Assembly (NCBI GenBank): GCA_009760855.2 | Contig: WPIO01000419.1 | Location: 1 to 51,174, forward strand | Direction: 5' to 3' | DNA length: 51,174 bases | From: Cristatella mucedo | Lineage: Eukaryota > Bryozoa > Phylactolaemata > Cristatellidae | Shown: positions 31,159 through 39,145 of the stretch, piece by piece | Layout of the letters: each line of letters opens with the position of its first letter | Numbering within the stretch: position 1 is the first letter of the stretch | Notes under the pieces: generated by a model | The model's database searches: none | Seen by the model: only the letters and a program-made list of their open reading frames with translations | What the model was told of the DNA's origin: nothing | Translations under genes and position numbers: made by a program

Positions 31159-32699
31159 ATGGCAAGTGCACCGATTGACACCATACTCGAATTAGGCGAT
31201 CCTAGTTTTCCAAATTATAAGATTAAATATTATCAATTTCGAGAGTTTTATCAGACAAACGGAAATGAAATAGATAGTATTGCTAGTAAACTTGTAACAT
31301 TTACTTTTCCTGGTGAACAACAAACATGCGATGTACTTTCCGATGGATATCTCTCACTTGAAGGTCAAGTGCAAGTACCTAATACTGGAGCTGATGCAGC
31401 AACTAGAGCTTTTACTAATTTTAAAAGAACACTTGCTGCTGGATTAGTTAACAATGCTGGTGCTTAGTTATTTAGTAGCATGAGAATAAGACTTGGTGTT
31501 GAAGAAATTGAAAGTCTTCCATTAAAAGAAGCAGTTGGAAGTGTTTCAACTCTTATGGGTCTTCAATGTTATCCAAATGATTATAACAGAAGTGAGGGTC
31601 CAGCAACTGGATGGAAGGAAGACGAAGCAAATTCATTGGATGATATGAATACTGGTCTTACTTCATACGTAAGTCCTAATGCATCTGGAGCAACAACTTC
31701 AAATAATGGTTTCATTTATAGAAGAGGTATTATAAACAATACTATTGACACAGATGCTGATATTGGAACATTTAGCATTGCACTTCCTCTAGCAAGACTT
31801 TCTGGTTTTTGTGCTGATATGAATAACATTCTATATAACATTCCTTTTACTCTAGGAATGACTAGAGTTGGAGTAGATGATAAAAAATCTTTATTTTGAC
31901 TGGTGCATCTGCTGCTGCTGGAACTAGTACAAATGCTATTGCGACTAAGGGAACTGCTGTTGTTGCAAATGATGGTGCTTATACAACTTTTAAGGTTACT
32001 ATGTCAAAAATGAGATTAATTGTTCCTTGTGTAACACCTAAAGAAAGTATTCAAAGAGCACTTGCTGATATATCAAGTGAAAGATCTAAGAAAATAAGAC
32101 TTAACTATAGAGTTAGACGATATGAAAATATTACAATAACTAGCCTTAACCAAGGACTTAAATTTACTAAATCTCTTTCTGTTTAAAATACGATTGATAA
32201 AGTTAGATGGTTGATTGTTGCAGCTCAAAATTATAATAAGTTTGATAGCTACATTGGCAATCCTTGCACATATAACCATTGCGATATTAAAAATATTTCT
32301 GTGCTTGCTAATGGTTCTAAACAATATCTTTCTGTCTTTAGATCTGGCGAGCCTAAAAAAGGAAAATGCTCTTCATCATATATGGATTTTGCAACATTCA
32401 GAAAGCAATATCTTGGGCTTAATGAGATTGCAAACCCTGTTGGTGTAACTTATAATGAGTGGTTATCACTTTATCCTATTCATGTTGTTGATCTACAATA
32501 TAATGATGAACCTCTTAGAGTCACTTCTAGACTTGATGTAACTATTGAATTTAATTCTGCTATACCAAATGATGGTACACAAATAATGATTCACTATTTA
32601 ACTATTTGTGAGAACACTGCAGAGCTTACATCAAACGGCAATGGAGCAAACTTCACTTGCAATAAAGGTGTGACTGTCTATGATGGAAGTGACATTTAA
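31159..32699 (+). pseudogene. Major capsid protein, double-jelly-roll type
   Basis: ATG at 31159 follows TTTATATAGAG. The composite length is about 513 codons, normal for Maverick/adintovirus capsid proteins. Typical features: an N-terminal 'YYQFREFYQTNG...ASKLVTFTFPG', a Gly-rich 'SPNASGATTSNNGFIYRRGI' loop, a 'PLARLSGFCADMNNILYNIPFTL' strand-helix region, and a C-terminal 'DVTIEFNSAIP' strand. Breaks: TAG at 31465-31467, one missing A near 31885, and TAA at 32184-32186. The assignment rests on size, position between packaging and replication genes, and strand pattern. A C-terminal fragment recurs in copy L. Confidence 0.75.
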
Positions 32700-32721
32700 A
32701 AAAATTTAAACCAGAAATATT

Positions 32722-33399
32722 ATGAATCAATTTGATTTTGTATAAGGTTCAGATGAGTGGAAAAAATCAATGTCTTTGAACATTAGAGGCTCAGAGGTTT
32801 ACTCAGTGCTTGGAAATGATCTAGTATTTGGAGATCAGACTGAAACTGATATAGAATTACTTGCAAATAGAAAACTAAAAAAATACATTGCTAATAATTC
32901 TAGTACGAGATTTCCTCCAATGTTGTTTGGTAAAGTATTTGAACCTATTGCTGCACAATTTTTAGAAATGAAACTAAAAGTTAAACTTGATAATGCAAAC
33001 GGTTGTTTTAGTAGTGATGGTGTATACAGATATTCTCCTGATGGAATAATAGAGAACAATACTTTAGTTCAAATAAAATGTTTATGGAGCAGAAATATCA
33101 TTGATGATTTTATACCTAAACAATATCACGCGCAGTGTTTACTTGGTTTACATGTTTTAAAACTTAGTGAATATTTTTACTCTGAGTTTGAGATTTTTGT
33201 TCCTGGGTTGAATTGTGAAGAACCTCCTTCAGATTATGTAGCAGCTAGTAATGTAAGAATTCCTAATACTGTTTTGGATATGCCACTTAGAGAACCAATT
33301 TTTATGCTTTTACTTAAAGATGAAAAGTATTTTGATTTTGAGTTTGATATTATAAGCAAGTATGGCAGATTAATTAACAAAAAAAGTAAATGGTTATGA
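32722..33399 (+). pseudogene. YqaJ/lambda-exonuclease-like nuclease
   Basis: ATG at 32722 is chosen because the frame then contains the family's N-terminal signature, whose conserved Gln position is occupied by TAA (32743-32745) just before 'GSDEW'. Later come 'GKVFEPIAAQF' (acidic residue), 'SPDG' (catalytic Asp), 'QIKC' (the Glu is Gln here, with Lys kept) and 'YHAQCLLG'. The PD-(D/E)XK fold degrades a DNA strand from ends for recombination in phages and large viruses. The start lies 22 bp after the capsid stop. Without reading through the TAA the first usable ATG is 32770. Confidence 0.85.
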
Positions 33400-33420
33400 T
33401 ATAAAGTATTATATAAGGAG

Positions 33421-33549
33421 ATGTTTGATCCAAGTAGTTGAAGAAGATGATCCTTGCAGATTTTTTAGAATAGTTCCTATTGTTAAAGAAGTTTTAGATA
33501 CATCGAAGATTTTAATTAGTAATTACATAGATGAGTCGAAGACATCATT
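33421..33549 (+). pseudogene. Possible very short gene, disrupted
   Basis: An ATG at 33421 follows TATATAAGGAG, but reading stops after six codons. A neighbouring frame continues with 'VEEDDPCRFFRIVPIVKEVLDTSKILI' and ends in TGA at about 33549, overlapping the next gene. A one-base shift would explain this. No function is recognised. Confidence 0.35.
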
Positions 33550-34328
33550 GTGATAAATACGTGAGTAGAATAAATGGTTATATTCTATCAGATCTTGATG
33601 CAAATGGAAATAGAATAATTAATATGAGAGATCCTTTGAATGATGGTGATGCTGTAACAAAAGCATATGCAGATGCTAATTTTACTGTAAATAGTGGCAC
33701 TTCTTTAAATTTACAGAATAGACCAATTACAAATCTTGCTCCAGGAGTTAATCCAACAGATGCTGTTAATGTAAATCAAGTATCTAATTATGTCAACAAA
33801 TCTGGAGATACAATGACTGGAGATTTAAATATGAATAGTTTTGCTATTACTTCTACATATTGGAATTCTACTGTAACTACACCAACAGTTCTTCCTGATG
33901 ATTTTTGTGTTACTTATGGAGGATTGAAGCGAGATGTATTGTTGAAGAATTATCCTGCTACAACAAATTTGAATATGAATAATAACTCTATAATTAATGT
34001 TGCTGAACCTGTTAATTCTTCAGATGCTGCAACAAAGTCATATGTTGACAGAGCTGTTAAAAAAATAACAGAAGTCGTTGTACTATCATTAAATCCTAGA
34101 GCTATGAATTCTATTATTAATATTTCTACTGCATACTCTTGGCAAAATAAGAATAGCCCACCTATTATAATACTTAGTGCTATGGTAGTTGGATCGTCTA
34201 ATTGTATACAATTAAAACCTAGCAACGATACAACAATAGTATCTGGAGATATAAGAGCTATCAATACTTCTTCTAGTGGTACAGATTTTAAGTATTACGC
34301 TTATTTTAATAGATTGCCTGCTGATTAA
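33531..34328 (+). CDS. Fibre-like repeat protein D
   Basis: ATG at 33531 follows TTACATAG. The N-terminus ('INGYILSDLDANGNRIINM') is close to that of fibre C. Repeats 'NDGDAVTKAYADANF', 'NPTDAVNVNQVSNYV', 'GDLNMNSFAI' and 'LNMNNNSIINVAEPVNSSDAATKSYVD' follow, and then a beta-rich head from about residue 180. These repeats are shared with fibres A-C on the other side of the element and with phage tail fibres. The frame is open; the bases after its TAA could encode a further 20 or so plausible residues before a TGA. Confidence 0.8.
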   Translation: MSRRHHCDKYVSRINGYILSDLDANGNRIINMRDPLNDGDAVTKAYADANFTVNSGTSLNLQNRPITNLAPGVNPTDAVNVNQVSNYVNKSGDTMTGDLNMNSFAITSTYWNSTVTTPTVLPDDFCVTYGGLKRDVLLKNYPATTNLNMNNNSIINVAEPVNSSDAATKSYVDRAVKKITEVVVLSLNPRAMNSIINISTAYSWQNKNSPPIIILSAMVVGSSNCIQLKPSNDTTIVSGDIRAINTSSSGTDFKYYAYFNRLPAD

Positions 34329-34367
34329 TATTGTACTGATAACCTAGGAAATATGACGGTTAATCTT

Positions 34368-34814
34368 TTAATTTCTTACATAAGTACCTGAGAAGTACAA
34401 AGGAACCAGTAATTCAATTAATTCTTTTAATTTAGTTGCTTTACGCTTACCTTTTACTAATGGGAACAATTTTGCAATATGCATTATTGATTCGTGTTCT
34501 AAACAATGATAAATGCAGAATAGCTCGGAACACTTTTTTTTTAAATGTTTCTTTGCTAAGCAGTATATCATTGTAGGTCGTTGTTTAGAATACTTATTTC
34601 TTGCATAATAACAATCTGCGCAAATGATTATTTTGTTGTTTCTTAAAATACCATAATCGAATTCTGTTTCTGTACTATCTAAATCACACATATCGCAACG
34701 CATTTCATACTTTAACTTTGGCCTTCGTTTAACCTTTTTGCAAACTGGATGACCTGACTCTAAGTATTCAATTTCGCTAAATGTTGTCGAACAGCTTTCA
34801 CAAAATATTTCTAT
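34368..34814 (-). CDS. Cys-rich zinc-binding-like viral protein, lost start
   Basis: The frame is open from 34814, where ATA replaces the expected ATG directly after TTCTATAGAA; the first ATG is at 34703. There are three or four CxxC pairs: 'CESC', 'CDMC', 'CADC' and a later 'CIYHC', with a basic C-terminus. It might bind DNA or act in viral transcription, but no family is recognised. It is divergent from the integrase, and a counterpart lies at 8510-8710 in copy L. Confidence 0.6.
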   Translation of the reverse strand: MEIFCESCSTTFSEIEYLESGHPVCKKVKRRPKLKYEMRCDMCDLDSTETEFDYGILRNNKIIICADCYYARNKYSKQRPTMIYCLAKKHLKKKCSELFCIYHCLEHESIMHIAKLFPLVKGKRKATKLKELIELLVPLYFSGTYVRN

Positions 34815-34824
34815 TTCTATAGAA
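34815..34824. promoter_or_regulatory. Palindromic TTCTATAGAA shared by two divergent genes
   Basis: The perfect palindrome ends at the first base of the integrase ATG (34824) on one side and abuts the mutated start of the zinc protein (34814) on the other. It presents the TATAG motif identically to both strands. Confidence 0.6.
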
Positions 34825-36380
34825 TGTCACTTTTAACTCTAAATGAAAGAAAAAGGAAGGGAAATTTAATCCAGAGTCTGATATAAGTCAGATATTCAAG
34901 CCAAGGTCGAAAGTAGTTCCAAAAGGTTTCTTTGATACAGCTAAACCTAATGGAAGTCATCAACCAGACATTGTGTATATGCAAAATGATTCTGGATACA
35001 AATATGTTTGAGTGTTATTGATGCTGCTAGCAGATATAAGGACTCGAGACCACTTAAAACAAAGTCTTCTAAAGAAGTAACACAAGCTATAACAGATATT
35101 TATACAAAAGGTTCATTGAAGTGGCCAAAGAAGATAATAATAATAATAATAATATTGCACTTGATAAAGCGCCCTCAGAGAACTTAATCTCTTTCTAGGC
35201 GCTTTACATTTGCTGCAAAGTGATATGCAATAGAATAGTAAGTAAAATCATGCTTGAAAAACAAACAAAATGAATAACATGGTTAGGGGTTACATGCACT
35301 GGGTCAGCATGCAAATGTGGCTAGTGGCAGCATGAACAGTGTCAGCACGCATAAGCACATCGAGGACGAATCACAAGGACCCACTAAATGCTGTCCTAAA
35401 TAGGTATGTTTTTAAGTTTCTTTTAAATGTGGTCAGGTCAGGGGATGTTCTGATGCAGGTCGGGAGGGAGTTCCAGGCTGTGGGAGCATACGAGCTAAAT
35501 GCACGGTCTCCAAAGGATTTAAGGTTTGTACGAGGTATTTCTAGACTGTTGGATTCCGAAAAGCGAGTGGTACGATGCTTTGCCTGATGGGGTAGTATCT
35601 CTGAAAGATAGGCTGGAGCCATAAAATGAAGAGACCTAAAAGTGAGCGACAAAACCTTGAAGTCAATCCGTTGCTTGACTGGTAACCAGTGCAGGTCGGC
35701 GAGAAGTGGAGTAATGTGGCAACTGCGACGCTCACGACAGACAAGCCTAGCTGCAGAGTTTTGCACCAGCTGCAATCGCCTGATCGCACATGCTGGTAGA
35801 TTACATAACGATAAGATAACAGTAGATCCTGGAACTGAGTTTAAAGGAGAATTCATGAAAGAAATGAAAAGACATGAGACACAAGTTATAGAAGCTAGTA
35901 GTAAAAAGAGTGTTGCACTTGTTGAAAGAATGAATAGAACTGTAGCAGAAAGAGCATTTATTGCGCAATATGAAAAAGAAATAGAAAACAATAATAATGG
36001 AGATTTCACTAGAAATAAAGAATGGATTTGTAATTTACCAAAGAATATTGATTAGCTAAATAATAGTGTTACAAGATCTATTGGTGAAGAACCTGTAAAG
36101 GCGATAAAATAATCTGTACAATTAAATATACCAAAATATCACAGACAAGTTGGAGAACAAGAAAAATTATTAGAACTTGGAACAACTGTTAGATATTTAC
36201 TAGAACCTGGTGAAGGAGAAGAAGATGAAAAAAAGAAGAGCTACAGATCCGATATGGACTTTGACTAAACATACTATTGCTAGAATAATGGTATTGCAAA
36301 AACAACCGGTTAGATATTTCGTAAATAATGTTAACAGGAGTTTTGTTAGAGAGGAATTACAAGTTATTAAACAGGACTAA
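34824..36380 (+). pseudogene. Maverick-type DD(35)E integrase, interrupted by a LINE
   Basis: The gene starts at 34824. After a shift near 34855 comes 'FNPESDISQIFKPR', then the first catalytic Asp in 'QPDIVYM' and, after another shift near 35010, 'VIDAASRY'. The LINE occupies 35139-35797. Beyond it come the second Asp in 'DPGTEF', the Glu in 'VERMNR' and the C-terminal 'RRATDPIW' and 'RSFVREEL' blocks typical of the family. Further breaks: TAG at 36053-36055, TAA at 36110-36112 and a shift near 36225. The enzyme family inserts viral DNA into chromosomes. It overlaps the convergent minus-strand gene by 14 bp. Confidence 0.9.
35139..35797 (-). mobile_element. CR1/L2-like LINE, 5'-truncated copy
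   Basis: The (TAA)n tail and 3' stem-loop are at the left edge and the body is nearly identical to 16.2-16.86 kb. It covers only about the last 150 codons of the LINE ORF. The 7-bp AAGATAA occurs at both edges (ending at the tail on the left; about 35810-35816 on the right), a likely target-site duplication, with a short filler between the truncation point and the right copy. Confidence 0.9.
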
Positions 36381-37035
36381 TTTCTGTTTGTGAACGTCTT
36401 TCTATAAGATTATCAAACTCTTCTTTTGTAACTACTTCATCAGATAAAGCATCTGTTATTTTGAAAATAAACTGTGTGTTAGAATCAAGAGTAAATCTTT
36501 TTCTTTTATCTATTTCAACTAAAACATCATCAACTGCCATTAGCATAGCTGCTAGTGCTGAGATACCTGAGACTGCATTAGTTATTTCAGGATGAGCATG
36601 AACATGTGCTGTAGAAACTGTAACTCCTAAATCTACTATTATATTTAAAATTTTAATTATATATCTTACTCTTGTTAACTTAGTTAGACATGATCTAGCT
36701 TTAACGTTGTATGCGAATGTTTCATTATATCTTTGAAGAGCAAACTTTTTTCTTAAATCCGCCGTTTTCCTATAATTATTTAAATTCTTTCATACCCAGC
36801 CTGGATATAAATCTTCGTCATAATCTGGAGAATCCATATAATTAATGAAAACAGAACTAACTTCATAGCTACGATCATTAAGATAAGAAATGAATTCTTC
36901 AATATCTTCACATGTCTTTGGATGTTTTGGTTTTAATCTGTCAGATTTTTCAGCAGCTGCAGTTTTTAATCTTCTGATATAATCTTGATATTTTTCTCCA
37001 ACTTGTCTGCTAAATATTTCATTAAAAATTTATAT
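36367..37035 (-). pseudogene. Hypothetical viral protein at the outer end of copy R
   Basis: The minus-strand frame runs from about 37035 (ATG after a TATATATAA stretch; a one-base shift follows within 60 bp) to TAA at 36367. It reads 'KPKHPKTCEDIEEFISYLNDRSYEVSSVFINYMDSP' in part, then TGA at 36790-36792, then a moderately hydrophobic helical end. Convergent with the integrase. No family recognised. Confidence 0.55.
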
Positions 37036-37143
37036 ATAACATAAAAAAGATGTCTAAATCATTTTTACCATAATATACAAATATATGCAGTTTTCTATAT
37101 TGATTAGGAAATATTATCAGCAATATTTTTTGGAAAACCTTTT

Positions 37144-37437
37144 TCAAATATATGGATCTCTGAATGTTTCTACTAGACAATTATCAAAAATACTAAGAGA
37201 TTGATCCTTATTAAAGAATTCTGGGTGACTAATCAAATTATATTTTATTAACATTTGCCTCTCACCTTTACGAATTAAATCAATTATAAAATCTGTGTGA
37301 AGTTTAATTTCGTCATATCCATTAACAAAAGGAATGCAATGATCATAAAACTTGTAAAATACTTCCCTAATTCTGATTATATAGGAAATCATACTCTCAT
37401 GCCAATGTCTAGGAAAGAATTTACACCTTGTACTCAT
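37144..37437 (-). CDS. Hypothetical viral protein, 97 aa
   Basis: The ATG at 37437 follows AATATACT. The first residues, 'MSTRCKFFPRHWHESM', are followed by a helical Ile/Lys/Tyr-rich protein typical of AT-rich viral genes. The frame also extends upstream, but that part lies in GC-richer sequence outside the element, so the inner ATG is preferred. Function unknown. Confidence 0.5.
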   Translation of the reverse strand: MSTRCKFFPRHWHESMISYIIRIREVFYKFYDHCIPFVNGYDEIKLHTDFIIDLIRKGERQMLIKYNLISHPEFFNKDQSLSIFDNCLVETFRDPYI

Positions 37438-37563
37438 AGTATATTTAATAAATTTTTTCTTTAAATCAAATTTTATTATGTTAGAATGTGATAGGATAAA
37501 CAACGAAGTAGGCGAAAACACTTTGCCGAGCGACAGCGAGTCTAGTGTTGAGTGAGTAGTTTG

Positions 37564-37667
37564 GTTTTGAAAGTTATGGAGACTAGTGGTCTCAGACGAA
37601 GACACTCGATCGAGCTGTGCAAGATTGAGGGTCGAGGCTGAGCCCTAGGCTCCATAACATTCAAAAC
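37564..37667. repeat. Inverted repeat, 18-bp arms
   Basis: GTTTTGAAAGTTATGGAG (37564-37581) is the reverse complement of CTCCATAACATTCAAAAC (37650-37667) except for one base. The 68-bp interior is GC-rich. It lies just outside the AT-rich block, so it might be a terminus of copy R or a small non-autonomous transposon. Confidence 0.7.
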
Positions 37668-37948
37668 ATAACTATTCATGGATCTTATAGTGCTAAAAAT
37701 CACTTTTTTTGCACTTCATTTTTATGTGGATGGCACTTTAGTGGTGAGCAAGTTAATAGTTGTAAGACCAAGCTACCAACAGTTGGCAACCGGCCTCACT
37801 TACCAAATTGGCTGTGGCCTGGGTATACTCGGGGTGATGTGTCCTGTTTTAAATAGAACATTCAATATATTCCATGATTAAATAAACTGTGGCGTTTGCA
37901 TTTGTTCAGCTATTGAATAATGCAAAGATCAAGGCATGCCTATACAGG

Positions 37949-38095
37949 TGTAGCACTTTGCTGGCCTTGGCTGAATTTTAGTGCGAACAAGAGCTGTTCG
38001 GAGGTGGGCTAGAACTCGGATTCGGCCTTTAGAATTGGTCCGATACCCGCGGAAGCTGCTGATTGATGTTGGCTGGCCTGTCAACCTCCGCCTTC
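37949..38095 (+). repeat. Left arm of a 3.2-kb inverted-repeat element
   Basis: It starts TGTAGCAC and matches the reverse complement of 40935-41173 with about 90% visual identity, except that the right arm carries some 95 extra bases. No clear target-site duplication is seen next to it. Confidence 0.8.
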
Positions 38096-38205
38096 ACTCG
38101 GTCCAAGAAAGAATCGTCTACAACCCATTCGCCATTCAAGCTGGACAGAGGGGACATTCCAGTGGCCCAGTGCCGGTATTAGTTCCTTACCGTAATGGAC
38201 CATGG

Positions 38206-38952
38206 TGTTGGGCCCAACACCACTAAGCTCTTGCCCCATTGTCTCAGCCAAGTATTTAAGAGTCGAGCGACGCTCGCTCTGGGTCTTTTGTGTGTGGTCT
38301 TCTGTCTTTGGTCCGGCTCCGCCGTCGGACTCGTTTCTCTGAAAGCGAGGGAGGAGGGCGGGCTGTTCGCCGGCGATTGACGGAACAGGACGAGACAGCG
38401 CTAGGAGGATTCGGTGGACTTCACCGAATACGATCGTATCGCACCCGAGCTGGCATTTTGTGTTTCTTTCGTGTTTTGTGTGTGTGCGCTTGCTCGTGGT
38501 CTCGGCATAGGGATTTGCCGGTGCGAGCTAGACGTAGTTGGCGTGTGTGGAGTATTCCTGCCGCACTGGTGGAAACCGAGATCTAGTTCTCCGGTTAGGG
38601 GTTTAGGCTCTGGTTCGAGCTCAGTGTGGAGAAGTATATCCCTCCGCAAGAGTGTTGGTGCTGTTGAGAGCGTGCGAGGAGTGTGGAGATAAAACTGAGC
38701 TAGACGCGCAGCGACTATGTGCGCTGGCGAATTAAGCTCAGTAAAATCCCCAATTTGTGTGTCTCGCATTCCAATTTACGCCGCGGACTCACGACCCCCT
38801 TTAGTAACGGTAAGCAGGTCGGCGCCAGAAACGCTCGTTTCGTGGCGGCCAGCTTATTGCGCGTAGGCGCGCACCGAACGGCATTAGGCGCTAGGTTACG
38901 CCGCTAGGTAAGCGGCAGGTCAAGCCTACCCCGCCGAGCCTTCGGCGTTACA
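38206..38952 (+). mobile_element. 5' LTR of a gypsy-like retrotransposon
   Basis: It begins with the palindrome TGTTGGGCCCAACA and ends in ...GCGTTACA, giving the usual TG/CA ends. A TATA-like TATTTAAG is at about 38251. A primer-binding site follows four bases after the end. No 3' LTR was found in the window. Confidence 0.75.
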
Positions 38953-38955
38953 TTT

Positions 38956-38972
38956 TGGCGCCCAACGTGGGG
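38956..38972 (+). other. Primer-binding site of the LTR element
   Basis: TGGCGCCCAACGTGGGG directly follows the LTR, as the site where a tRNA 3' end primes minus-strand DNA synthesis. The exact tRNA is not determined. Confidence 0.8.
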
Positions 38973-39145
38973 TTTGTCAAATTTCAGGTAGGATCCTGGG
39001 ACGAGAAATTCCGCAGGAGGCGGCTTGCTTGAGTAGGTCCCCTGAATTAGACTTGTAGGTGTGTAAATTGGATCGAGCAAAAGAGTGTCGTTTGAACCTG
39101 AGAGGTAGGGACGTGTACCTGGGCCAACCAGGGAAAACGCCCGAG

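Noticed and set aside
35371-36009. 212-codon minus-strand ORF at the integrase
   Set aside because: It is a chimera: its N-terminal part is antisense of the integrase and its C-terminal part is the inserted LINE.
19940-36380. A ciliate-like genetic code (TAA/TAG = Gln) for the viral element
   Set aside because: Not accepted as the main explanation: CAA/CAG dominate, TAA terminates convergent genes, TGA also occurs in frame, and the unrelated gag gene carries the same kind of stop. Kept as a finding to be tested.
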